A stretch of 64,000 nt of DNA from DASSUW01 sp963849695 (GTDB lineage Bacteria > Actinomycetota > Thermoleophilia > Solirubrobacterales > Solirubrobacteraceae): assembly GCA_963849695.1 (NCBI GenBank), contig CAWKIT010000004.1:78033-142032 (forward strand), given 5' to 3'. Under the pieces are notes generated by a model. The model had not been told where the DNA came from and did no database searches. It worked only from the letters and a program-made list of their open reading frames with translations. Both the position numbers and the translations under genes were made by a program. Below are positions 17,696-25,979 of this stretch, in pieces. Numbering within the stretch: position 1 is the first letter of the stretch; each line of letters opens with the position of its first letter.

Positions 17696-18245
17696 CAGCC
17701 GCCTCGCCCAGCTCACGCGCCGGCGCGAGCCGGCGCTCGAGCGGTGCGAGCTGTGCGGCGCGCCGATCGGGTCCGACCACCGGCACCTGCTCGAGCCGCA
17801 GGCGCGCGAGCTGCTGTGCGCGTGCCGCGCCTGCGCGCTGCTGTTCGATCGCGGCGGGCGCTATCGGCTCGTCCCCACGCGGCGTCAGCGGCTCGAGAGC
17901 GTGGGACTCACCGACGAGCTGTGGGAGGAGCTGCGGCTGCCGGTCGAGATCGCGTTCTTCGTGCGCAGCTCGGCGGAGGACCGCGTGGCGGCGTACTACC
18001 CGAGCCCGGTCGGCGCCACCGAGTCGCTGCTGACCTTCGACCTCGACGTGCTGCACACGCTGGAGCCGGACGTCGAGGCGCTGCTGGTCGACCGGCACAA
18101 GGGCGCGCGCGAGCACTGGATCGTGCCGATCGACGACTGCTTCCGGCTCGTCGGCCTGATCCGCACGCATTGGCAGGGCATCACCGGCGGGCGTGACGTA
18201 TGGGTCGAGATCGGCCGGTTCTTCGACGGCCTGGAGAGGAGATGA
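17685..18245 (+). CDS. DUF5947 family protein, hydrogenase-associated
   Basis: A 186-residue protein beginning at a GTG inside the end of the NifU-like gene. Cys pairs in the first 50 residues (CELCGAPIG, CACRACALLF) suggest a zinc or iron-binding knuckle. The rest is soluble, with no membrane helix. The family is recurrent beside actinobacterial group 1h hydrogenase genes and has no known biochemical role. The metal-binding head and its place behind an Nfu-like protein suggest a role in assembly or electron transfer (inference). Confidence 0.75.
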   Translation: MIADSRLAQLTRRREPALERCELCGAPIGSDHRHLLEPQARELLCACRACALLFDRGGRYRLVPTRRQRLESVGLTDELWEELRLPVEIAFFVRSSAEDRVAAYYPSPVGATESLLTFDLDVLHTLEPDVEALLVDRHKGAREHWIVPIDDCFRLVGLIRTHWQGITGGRDVWVEIGRFFDGLERR

Positions 18246-18246
18246 G

Positions 18247-18441
18247 ATGAAGCTGCCGTTCCGCAAGGTCGAGCGTGGCACGCACACCAAGGGCATCAAG
18301 CAGGGCAACGCCACGGGCGCCTACAAGAAGATGACCGGGCATCTCGACGACGGCCGCTCGACCGCCGCGCGGTCGACCGGCATCAACCCCGGCAAGGAGG
18401 AGCCGATCGACCCCCGGATGCCGAACCTTTCGCCGGGCTAG
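18247..18441 (+). CDS. Small basic conserved-looking protein of the hydrogenase operon
   Basis: A 64-residue soluble protein, rich in Lys, Gly and Thr (GTHTKGIKQGNATGAYKKMTGH), with no cysteine and no membrane segment. I do not recognise a family. It starts two bases after the DUF5947 stop, with a GAGAGGAGATG context upstream. Its position within a tightly overlapped operon, rather than its sequence, is the main reason to believe it is translated. Confidence 0.65.
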   Translation: MKLPFRKVERGTHTKGIKQGNATGAYKKMTGHLDDGRSTAARSTGINPGKEEPIDPRMPNLSPG

Positions 18442-18449
18442 GGGGTGCG

Positions 18450-19118
18450 ATGGAACATCGCTCCACACGGAATGGGCCATCGGGCGGGGCCTCCACCGGC
18501 ATCATTCCGGAGCTGAGCTTCAGCGTCGAAGGAGCCGAGCGCGTCGAGCACGCGGCGGTGCCGACGATCGCGTTCGCGCTGGGGATCGCGAGCGAGCGAC
18601 CGGTGCGATCGGTGCTGCTCGACGTCCAGCTGCAGATCGCGGCGCGCCGCCGGCCGTACGACAACGCCGCGCACGAGCGGCTGTTCGAGCTGTTCGGGCC
18701 GGTCGAGCAGTGGGGCAAGTCCCTGCGCACGCTGATGTGGACGCGCGCGACGCTCGTCGTCCCGCCCTTCACGGGCAACACCGTCGTCCAGCTCCCGGTC
18801 GCCTGCAGCTACGACCTCGACGTCACGGCCTCGCGCTATTTCGACGCGCTCGAGGACGGCGAGGTCCCGCTCGAGTTCCTGTTCTCGGGCACCGTCTTCT
18901 ACGGTGCGCCGCTCCAGGCGGCCCGCATCTCGTGGGAGAGCGAGGCGGCGTATCGGATGCCGGTCGGCCTGTGGCGGGAGACCATGGACCGCTACTTCAA
19001 CGGGACGGCATGGCTGCGGCTGCCGAAGCCGAGCCTCGACCGCCTCGCCGCCCACAAGTCCCGCCACGCGCTGGCCACGTGGGAGGACGTCGTCGACTCG
19101 CTGCTGCCGGAGCGCTGA
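18450..19118 (+). CDS. DUF6084 family protein, hydrogenase-associated
   Basis: A 222-residue soluble protein. It has a beta-rich middle region (VVQLPVACSYDLDVTASRYF, VPLEFLFSGTVFY) and no catalytic motif that I can recognise. It resembles the DUF6084 family seen near actinobacterial hydrogenase genes; its function is unknown. The stop overlaps the ATG of the next gene, so both are probably made together. Confidence 0.7.
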   Translation: MEHRSTRNGPSGGASTGIIPELSFSVEGAERVEHAAVPTIAFALGIASERPVRSVLLDVQLQIAARRRPYDNAAHERLFELFGPVEQWGKSLRTLMWTRATLVVPPFTGNTVVQLPVACSYDLDVTASRYFDALEDGEVPLEFLFSGTVFYGAPLQAARISWESEAAYRMPVGLWRETMDRYFNGTAWLRLPKPSLDRLAAHKSRHALATWEDVVDSLLPER

Positions 19119-19918
19119 TGGACCCCGTCCGCCAGATCGCCGATGCCGTGCTCTACGAGGGATACCTGCTGTGGCCCTACCGCCGCTCGGCGCTCAAGAA
19201 CCAGAAGCCGTTCGGCTGGGGCGACCTCGATCCCGGCGAGAAGCCGCTGATGCGCGCGCAGTGCCTGCTCGAGGGCGGCGACCCCGCCGCCGTGGAGGTG
19301 ACCGCGCGCTTCCTCCAGATGGTGGGGGACGAGGGGGTCGAGCGCGAGGTCGGGCCCGGGCCGATCGCGTTCCCGCCGCTCGCCGGCGAGCTGACGGTGG
19401 CGGCGGAGACGCTGGGGCCCGGCCTGCACCGCCTGACCGTCGAGCTCGTGTGCCGCGCGGGCAGCTTCCGCGCCGCCCACGCGATGCTGCGGACGGCGCG
19501 CGGCGGGTTCGTCTCGCTCACCGACCCGCCCGCGCGGCTGCGGGCGGCCGCCGAGGCGTGCGACAACGTCGGCGTCTGGCCGATCCTGGTCGGCGAGCCG
19601 GGGTCGGCGGACACGATGCTGTGCTCGCCGATCATCCTCGAGGACCACCCGCGGATCGCGCCCGAGAGCCCCGGCGACCTCTACGACGGCGGCGAGATCG
19701 ACGGGCTGCTGACTTTGAGCATCATGAGCCTGACCGACGAGGAGAAGGCCGAGATCCGCGCCGGCGACCCGCGGGCGCGCGCGATCCTCGAGCGCACGGA
19801 GTCGCTGTCGAAGGATGAGCTGATGCGCCTGCACGGCTTCCGGGTGGAGGGGGAATCCGCTGGCGCGGATTCCCTTGCGAGTTCGCTTCGCGAACATCGC
19901 GGAGACGCTGCCCTATGA
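19118..19918 (+). CDS. Uncharacterised hydrogenase-operon protein with repeat-encoded C-terminus
   Basis: A 266-residue soluble protein. The middle part (LTVAAETLGPGLHRLTVELVC) suggests a beta-sandwich domain and the end is acidic and helical (LTDEEKAEIRAGDPRARAIL). I do not recognise the family. The longer open frame upstream is spurious because the ATG at 19118 overlaps the DUF6084 stop. About the last 22 residues are encoded by a double-hairpin repeat that recurs elsewhere in the window, so the C-terminus was probably remade by repeat insertion. Confidence 0.7.
   Translation: MDPVRQIADAVLYEGYLLWPYRRSALKNQKPFGWGDLDPGEKPLMRAQCLLEGGDPAAVEVTARFLQMVGDEGVEREVGPGPIAFPPLAGELTVAAETLGPGLHRLTVELVCRAGSFRAAHAMLRTARGGFVSLTDPPARLRAAAEACDNVGVWPILVGEPGSADTMLCSPIILEDHPRIAPESPGDLYDGGEIDGLLTLSIMSLTDEEKAEIRAGDPRARAILERTESLSKDELMRLHGFRVEGESAGADSLASSLREHRGDAAL
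19851..19902. repeat. Double-hairpin dispersed repeat, copy A
   Basis: Hairpin 1 is GGGAATCCGC-TGGC-GCGGATTCCC, a perfect 10-bp stem. Hairpin 2 is GTTCGC-TTC-GCGAAC with an outer GCGA/TCGC extension. The copy lies within the 3' end of the 266-residue gene and spans the start-proximal region just before the protease gene. Confidence 0.85.
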
Positions 19919-20703
19919 GCGGGTACTGGGAGGAGCTCGAGCGGCCGGCGCCCGACGCCGTGGTGGTCGACGGGGTCGAGCTGCGCCGCCGCAGCCGGGT
20001 ACGGCTGCGCCCGCGCGCCGGGGCGGACGTGTTCGACGTCGTGCTGGCCGGCCGGACCGCGGTGATCGAGGGGATCGACCAGGACCTCGAAGGCAACCTG
20101 CAGCTCGCGGTCACGGTCGACGACGACCCCGGTCGCGACCTCGGCGAGCGCCGCCAGCCCGGGCACCGGTTCTTCTTCTCGCCGGAGGAGGTCGAGCCGC
20201 TCGCCGGCGAGCCGGCGGAGGCGCCGGTCACCACGCGTGTGCTGGTGGCGGGCATCGGCAACGTGTTCCTGGGCGACGACGGCTTCGGGGTCGCGCTGGC
20301 CGGGCGGCTGGCGCGCGGCGAGCCGCAGCCCGGCGTCGAGGTCGTCGACTTCGGGATCCGCGGCATGGACCTCGCCTACGCACTCCTGGGCGACTACGAC
20401 GCGGCGATCCTGCTCGACGCCACGCCGCGCGGCGGGCCGCCCGGGACGCTGTACGTGATCGAGCCCGAGATCGAGGGCGTCGAGGCGCCCCCGGACGCGC
20501 ACGGCATGGACCCGGTGCAGGTGCTCGCCCTGGCGCGGGCGCTGGGCGGGACGCCGCCGCGCACTCTGGTGCTGGGCTGCGAGCCCCGGAGCGCGGACAC
20601 CGCGGGGGTTCTCAGCGAGCCGGTCCGCGCCGCGCTCGACGAGGCCGAGCGCATGGTGGCGACGTTGTTGGAGGAATTGACCGACGAAGGAGGATCCCGA
20701 TGA
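19915..20703 (+). CDS. Hydrogenase maturation protease with N-terminal extension
   Basis: A 262-residue protein. From about residue 105 it matches HybD/HyaD-type endopeptidases: VLVAGIGNVFLGDDGFG with the nickel-sensing Glu/Asp region, DFGIRGMDLAYAL, and a conserved His in DAHGMDPVQVL. Its job would be cutting the 21-residue tail off the large subunit after nickel insertion. The first 105 residues form an extra domain with beta-strand character (VELRRRSRVRLRPRAG) not found in ordinary proteases of about 150-160 residues. It could bind the large subunit or a chaperone. It overlaps the microprotein gene downstream. Confidence 0.88.
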   Translation: MSGYWEELERPAPDAVVVDGVELRRRSRVRLRPRAGADVFDVVLAGRTAVIEGIDQDLEGNLQLAVTVDDDPGRDLGERRQPGHRFFFSPEEVEPLAGEPAEAPVTTRVLVAGIGNVFLGDDGFGVALAGRLARGEPQPGVEVVDFGIRGMDLAYALLGDYDAAILLDATPRGGPPGTLYVIEPEIEGVEAPPDAHGMDPVQVLALARALGGTPPRTLVLGCEPRSADTAGVLSEPVRAALDEAERMVATLLEELTDEGGSR

Positions 20704-20801
20704 AGCTCATCGCCCTGGTCGTGGTGCTCGCGGCGGTCGCCGCGGCTTTCGCCTCGCAGCTGCCCGAGCTCCAGCGCTACCTGAAGATGAGGTCGATGTA
20801 G
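20700..20801 (+). CDS. 33-residue single-pass microprotein (DUF6893-like)
   Basis: The product starts MKLIALVVVLAAVAAAFASQ and ends LPELQRYLKMRSM: one hydrophobic helix and a short basic tail. It resembles the DUF6893 family of very small actinobacterial proteins. The ATG overlaps the protease stop and its TAG overlaps the hypB GTG, with a GGAGGAT ribosome site upstream, so it sits in a coupled translation chain. It might tether a soluble hydrogenase to the membrane (inference). Confidence 0.75.
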   Translation: MKLIALVVVLAAVAAAFASQLPELQRYLKMRSM

Positions 20802-21481
20802 TGCACCGCGTGAAGGTGAGGGTCGTCGAAGACGCCCTCGACGCCAACAACACGATCGCGCGCGCGAACCGCGACGACTTCGATCGCGCCGGGGTCACGG
20901 TCGTGAACCTGATGAGCGCGCCCGGGGCCGGCAAGACGACGCTGCTCGAGCGGGTGCTGCGCGAGCTCGGCGACGTGCGCGCCGGCGTGCTCGAGGGCGA
21001 CGTCCAGGGCAGCTACGACGCCGACCGGCTGGCGAGCCTGCACGTTCCGGTCACCCAGATCAACACCGACCCGGGGTTCGGCGGCGAGTGCCACCTCGAC
21101 GCCAACATGGTGCGGAGCGCGGTCCCTGAGCTACCGCTCGACGACATCGACCTGCTGGTGGTCGAGAACGTCGGCAACCTGGTCTGCCCGGCCGAGTTCC
21201 GCGTGGGCGAGGACGCGCGGGTGATGGTGTCCTCGGTGACCGAGGGCGAGGACAAGCCGCTCAAGTACCCGCTCATGTTCCGCACCTGCGAGCTGGTGCT
21301 GGTCAACAAGATCGACCTGCTCCCGCACCTGGACTTCGACCTGGATCGCTTCCTGCACAACCTCGACGCCGTCCACCCAGGGGTCCCGCGCATGCTGGTG
21401 AGCGCCCGCACGGGAGAGGGCGTCGAGGCATGGCGCGACTGGCTGCTGGCGCTGCCGGCGCGCCGCGAGGTGGCCGTGTGA
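20801..21481 (+). CDS. hypB: Hydrogenase nickel-insertion GTPase HypB
   Basis: A 226-residue SIMIBI-class GTPase that drives nickel insertion with HypA. The P-loop is APGAGKTTLLE at residues 40-50. GDVQGSYDADRL, NTDPGFGGECHLDANMV, VVENVGNLVCPAEF and the guanine-specificity motif NKIDLL follow. It lacks the N-terminal CxxCGC motif and any His-rich stretch, so it probably does not store nickel. The GTG start overlaps the microprotein stop. Confidence 0.96.
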   Translation: MHRVKVRVVEDALDANNTIARANRDDFDRAGVTVVNLMSAPGAGKTTLLERVLRELGDVRAGVLEGDVQGSYDADRLASLHVPVTQINTDPGFGGECHLDANMVRSAVPELPLDDIDLLVVENVGNLVCPAEFRVGEDARVMVSSVTEGEDKPLKYPLMFRTCELVLVNKIDLLPHLDFDLDRFLHNLDAVHPGVPRMLVSARTGEGVEAWRDWLLALPARREVAV

Positions 21482-22513
21482 TGCAGGCGCTCGCCTCAGG
21501 CCGGCGCCGTGAGGCCAACGCCTCGTGGTTCGCGGCCGAGGCGGAGCGGCTCGCGCGGCTGTGCGGGGAGATGGCGAAGCGGTTCGGGCGCGGCGGGCGG
21601 CTGCTGGCCACCGGCGACGTCTCGGACGCGCGGCACGTGGCGGTCGAGTTCGTGCATCCCGTGATCGTCGGCAAGCGGGCGCTGCCGGCGCTGGCGGTCA
21701 CCGCGCGCGAGGTCGAGCTGCACGCCGAGCCCGACGACATGGTCATCGCATTCGGGGTCGAGGTGCCCGACACGCCGGCGCTGGTCATCGACCTCGACCC
21801 GCCCGCGGTCGATCCGTTCATCCGCCAGGAGCTGGTGGAGACGAGCTATCACCTGCTGTGGGAGCTCGTGCACGTGTTCCTCGAGCACGACGAGCGGAGA
21901 GTCCACGACACCGGCGCCGCGAGCTTCCTCTATCCCTTCCTCGGCGAGCAGGAGACCGACCACGAGGCCGTGGTCGAGGACGTGCGGCGCTCGATCCTGA
22001 TGAAGGCGGAGGAGATCGGCGAGCTGCGGGCGCAGACGCTCACCGAGAACCGTGACGCCTTGGTGGCGGCGGCTGAGGCGGTGCGCGGGGCCGGCCGTGT
22101 GCTCGCGCTCGGGAACGGCGGCTCGGCCACCGACGCCACGGATCTCGTCGCCGACCTCGAGCGCGCCGGCCGGGCGGCGATCGACCTCACCGGCGATCCG
22201 GCGATCCTGACCGCGATCGCCAACGACGTCGGCGTCGAGGCGATCTTCTCGCGCCAGGTGATCGCCTACGGGCGGCGCGGGCGACGCGCTCGTGGCCCTC
22301 TCCACCAGCGGCGGCTCGGCGAATGTGATCTCCGCGCTGGCGGAGGCCCGGCGGCGGGGGCTGGCCACGATCGCGTTCGTCGGCTACGACGGCGGCCGCA
22401 TCGCTGCCGAGGGGCTGGCCGACCACGTGGTGGTCACGCGCTCGCAGCACATCCCGCGGATCCAGGAGGCGCAGGCGAGCGCCTACCACGTCCTCTGCGA
22501 GCTCGTGCGGTGA
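21481..22513 (+). CDS. Tandem SIS-domain protein of the hydrogenase operon (one frameshift)
   Basis: About 343 residues read across one extra G at 22279-22281. Two sugar-isomerase (SIS) domains are visible. The first is divergent (GRGGRLLATGDVSDARHVAVEF). The second is close to phosphoheptose isomerase GmhA (VLALGNGGSATDATDL, then ALVALSTSGGSANVI after the shift, and IPRIQEAQASAYH near the end). SIS domains bind phosphosugars as enzymes or sensors. No heptose pathway genes are nearby, and the gene is embedded between hypB and hypF, so a hydrogenase-linked role is plausible but unknown. Confidence 0.82.
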
Positions 22514-22944
22514 GCGAGATCGTCCACGCGACGCTGCGCGGGGCGATCGGGGCGATGGCGATGACCGGCGTGCGCGTGTTCGCCATGCACGCCGGCCTGA
22601 TCCGCGAGGACCCGCCTTCGCGGCTGACGCGCAAGCGGGCGCACGGGCTGCTGGCGAAGGTGCCGCGCAAGCGGCGGCGGACGGTGATCGAGCTCGTGCA
22701 CTGGAGCATGGGCGGCCTGTTCGGGCTCCTCTTCGGGCTGCTGCCCGACGGGATCCGGCGGCGCGCGTGGTCGGGGCCGGTGTACGGCGTGCTGGTGTGG
22801 ATGGGCTTCGACGCGGTGGCGGCGCCGGCGCTGGGGCTGACCGAGCGCGACTGGCCGAAGGGCCGCGAGCGCGCGGTCTTCGTGGCCGACCACGCGCTGT
22901 ACGGCTTCGTGCTCAGCGAGATGCGGGAGCGGCCGCGGGAATGA
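22510..22944 (+). CDS. Membrane protein of unknown function in the hydrogenase operon
   Basis: A 144-residue protein starting at a GTG that overlaps the SIS gene stop. Hydrophobic stretches near residues 8-20, 60-75 and 85-100 suggest two or three membrane helices (MGGLFGLLFGLLPDGI, VYGVLVWMGFDAVAAPALG). The basic segment RLTRKRAHGLLAKVPRKRRR lies between the first and second. I do not recognise a function. The stop overlaps the hypF start. Confidence 0.7.
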   Translation: MSEIVHATLRGAIGAMAMTGVRVFAMHAGLIREDPPSRLTRKRAHGLLAKVPRKRRRTVIELVHWSMGGLFGLLFGLLPDGIRRRAWSGPVYGVLVWMGFDAVAAPALGLTERDWPKGRERAVFVADHALYGFVLSEMRERPRE

Positions 22945-25243
22945 CGGCGGCGATCCAGCGGGTGCGGATCCGGGTGGAGGGCGTCGTGCAGGGCGTCGGG
23001 TTCCGGCCATATGTGCACCGGCTGGCGACCGGGCTGGGGCTGGACGGGTTCGTCCGCAACGACGAGCGCGGCGTGGTGATCGAGGTCGAGGGCGACGGCG
23101 CGGCGGTGGCGGCGCTGCTCGCCCGGCTCCCGGCCGAGGCGCCGCCGCTGTCGTCGGTCGAGCGCGTGGTCACCGAGGCGGTGCCGGCGGGCGGCGCCCG
23201 AGGCTTCGTGATCGCGGCCAGCAGCGCGGGCGCTCCCGACGCGCTCGTCTCACCGGACGTCGCGGTCTGCGCCGACTGCCTGCGCGAGCTGTTCGACCCC
23301 GCCGACCGCCGCTACCGCTACCCGTTCATCAACTGCACCAACTGCGGGCCGCGGTTCACGATCGTGCGCGGTGTGCCGTACGACCGGCCGAACACCACGA
23401 TGGCCGGCTTCACGATGTGCGCCGCCTGCGAGGCCGAGTACCACGACCCCACCGACCGCCGCTTCCACGCCCAGCCCAACGCCTGCCCCGCCTGCGGCCC
23501 CAACCTAAACGCCACCTCAACGGGGTCTGACCCCGCGCGGGGTCAGACCCCCTTTATGCAGGGACCGTTGCGGTTTGCCGCGGAAGCGTTGCGAGATGGC
23601 GCGATCGTCGCCGTCAAGGGGGTCGGTGGGTTCCATCTCGCGTGTCTGGCGGCGGACGAGGAGGCGGTCGCGCGGCTGCGGGCGCGCAAGCACCGTGAGG
23701 AGAAGCCGTTCGCGCTGATGGCGGCCGACGTGCGGGCCGCCGGCGAGCTGGTCGTGCTCGGGCCGGTCGAGGCGGCGCTGCTGCGTGGGCGCGACCGGCC
23801 GATCGTGATCGCGCCGCGCCGTCGTGGCGCTCGCGTCGCGCGGGCAGTCGCGCCGCGCACGCCCGAGCTCGGCGTGATGCTGCCGTACAGCCCGCTGCAC
23901 CACCTGCTGCTGCGCGACGTCGGCGAGCCGCTGGTGATGACGAGCGGCAACGTTTCCGACGAGCCGATCGCCTACCGCGACGACGACGCGCTCGAGCGCC
24001 TCGGGCCGATCGCCGACCTCGTGCTCGGCCACGACCGCCCGATCCAGACCCGCACCGACGACTCGGTGCTGCGGGTCACGCGCGGCCGCCCGCTGCCGCT
24101 GAGGCGCTCCCGCGGCGCCGTCCCCAGCGTGCTCTCGCTGCCGGTCGCGGCAGGCCGGCACGTGCTCGCGACCGGCGCCGAGCTCAAGAGCGCGTTCTGC
24201 CTCGCCCGCGGGCGCCGCGCCTGGGTCGGCCACCACATCGGCGACCTCAAGAACGCCGAGACGCTGGCCTCGTTCGAGGAGGGGGTCGCGCATTTCGAGC
24301 GGCTGTTCGCGGTCGAGCCGGGAGTGGTCGCGCACGACCTCCATCCCGACTACCTCTCCACCACCTACGCGCTCGCGCGCGAGGGCGTCGAGCACGTCGG
24401 CGTCCAGCACCACCACGCGCACCTGGCCGCCTGCCTGGCCGAGCACGGAGAGACCGGCCCGGCGGTCGGCGCCATCTTCGACGGCAGCGGGCTGGGGACC
24501 GACGGGACGGTCTGGGGCGGCGAGATCCTCGTCGGCGGCGTGCGCGGGTTCGAGCGCGCCGGCCACCTGTGGCCGGTCCCGCTGCCCGGGGGCGACCAGG
24601 CCGTGCGCGAGCCGTGGCGGATGGCGTGCGCATGGCGGTTGGCGGCCGGCGGTGACTCCCGGCCGCTGCCCGGGAGTGGACGCCGACCGCTGGCGCGCCG
24701 TGGCGCGGCTCGCCGAGACCGGCGTCGCAGCGCCGCCCACCACGTCGGTCGGGCGGCTGTTCGACGCCGTCGCGGCCCTGTGCGGCCTGCGGCTCGAGGT
24801 GACCTACGAGGGCCAGGCCGCGATGGAGCTGGAGGCGGCGTGCGACGCGTCCGAGCGCGGCGCCTACCCGCTCGAGTCGGTCGCCGGGCGTGCTCGACGC
24901 GCGCGAGACGATCCGCGCCGTCGACCGCGACGTCTCGCGCGGCCTCGGCACCGGCGTGATCGCCACCCGCTTCCACCACGCGCTCGCCGACGCGACCGCC
25001 GACGACTGCGCGCGCCTGGCCGCCGACCGCGGCCTCGAGCTGGTCGTCCTGTCCGGCGGCGCGTTCCAGAATCGCCGGCTGCTCGAGCGCACCGCCGGCC
25101 GCCTCGGCGAAGCCGGCCTGCGAGTGCTCGTGCCCGAGCGCCTGCCGCCCAACGACGGCGGCATCTCGTTCGGCCAGGCCGCGGTGGCGGCGAGCGTCGA
25201 ACGCCACTCCTCCGACCGGGCGACCGTGGCGGCCGCGCGCTGA
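22941..25243 (+). CDS. hypF: Carbamoyltransferase HypF (two frameshifts)
   Basis: About 766 residues read across two single-base insertions, near 24674 and at 24886-24888. HypF makes the thiocarboxamide on HypE from carbamoyl phosphate. Domains run in order: acylphosphatase (VRIRVEGVVQGVGFRPYV), two zinc knuckles (CADCLRELF, CTNCGPRFT, CAACEAEYHDP, CPACGP), a YrdC-like domain (IVAVKGVGGFHLA) and a Kae1-like carbamoyltransferase domain (VQHHHAHLAACLAEHG). A 30-bp perfect palindrome has been inserted, in frame, in the linker after the zinc knuckles. The remaining sequence is intact and conserved, so the shifts are probably sequence errors. Confidence 0.92.
23522..23551. repeat. GGGGTCTGACCCC palindrome pair inside hypF
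   Basis: Two 13-base palindromic units, GGGGTCTGACCCC and its inverse GGGGTCAGACCCC, face each other across GCGC and could form one 13-bp stem. They lie in the variable linker between the zinc knuckles and the YrdC domain, adding residues such as GSDPARGQTP. One further unit lies at 31168-31180. Confidence 0.85.
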
Positions 25244-25977
25244 TGGACGCCCTGTTCCAGCCGGTCGAATCGCTCGACGAGTGGCTCACGAGCCTGATCG
25301 AGGGCGCGCCGCTGCTGGTCGCCCTGGCGATCGCGTTCGTGCTCGGGCTGCGCCACGCCTCCGATCCCGACCACCTCGTGGCGGTCAGCTCGCTGGTGGC
25401 CGCCGACGACGGCGACGTGCGCGCCGCCACCCGCCTCGGCGCCTGGTGGGGCTTCGGTCACGCGCTCACGCTGCTGGTCGTCGGCCTGCCGCTGATCGCG
25501 CTCAAGGAGCAGCTGCCCGCCTGGCTCGAGCGGGGCGCCGAGACCGGCGTCGGCCTCGTGATCCTCGCGCTCGGCGTCCGCGTGCTGGTCAAGTGGCTGC
25601 GCGGCGACTACCGCGCGAGCCCGCACCACCACCACGAGCACGACCACCGCCACCTGCGCCACGGCGAGGGCAGCGCCCACCACCACCGCCACGTCCGCTC
25701 GCCCCGCCAGGCGTTCGGGATCGGCATGCTGCACGGCCTGGCCGGCACCGGCGCGGTCGTCGTGCTGCTGATCGCCGCACTGCCGGGGCGCGTCGAGGCC
25801 GCCGCGGCGCTCGCCGTCTTCGCGCCGATGTCGATCGTCTCGATGGCGATCTTCACGAGCGCCTTCGCGTGGGTCCTGACCCGCCCCGTCGTGGCTCCGC
25901 TCTACCGCACCGTGCTCGTCCCCGCTCTGGGAGCCTTCGGCCTCGTGTTCGGGCTCTGGTACGCGGGGATCACGTAA
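25243..25977 (+). CDS. Nickel/cobalt permease (NicO/NiCoT-like)
   Basis: A 244-residue membrane protein with about six hydrophobic segments. GLRHASDPDHLVAVSSL is the HxxxDxDH-like metal-selectivity motif of nickel permeases, and a His-rich loop (HHHHEHDHRH) follows the third helix. LHGLAGTGAVVVLL is the second family block. As the last gene of the hydrogenase operon, overlapping the hypF stop, it most likely supplies nickel for the enzyme. Efflux cannot be ruled out, because RcnA-type exporters share these motifs. Confidence 0.85.
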   Translation: MDALFQPVESLDEWLTSLIEGAPLLVALAIAFVLGLRHASDPDHLVAVSSLVAADDGDVRAATRLGAWWGFGHALTLLVVGLPLIALKEQLPAWLERGAETGVGLVILALGVRVLVKWLRGDYRASPHHHHEHDHRHLRHGEGSAHHHRHVRSPRQAFGIGMLHGLAGTGAVVVLLIAALPGRVEAAAALAVFAPMSIVSMAIFTSAFAWVLTRPVVAPLYRTVLVPALGAFGLVFGLWYAGIT

Positions 25978-25979
25978 GC

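Noticed and set aside
18710..19918. A 402-residue version of the 266-residue hydrogenase-operon protein
   Set aside because: The upstream part is a shadow of the DUF6084 gene; the ATG at 19118 overlaps its stop as elsewhere in the operon.
25610..25700. The His-rich stretch of the nickel permease as a CRISPR-like or microsatellite repeat
   Set aside because: It is a coding His-rich metal loop without regular repeat spacing; no CRISPR array was seen anywhere in the window.
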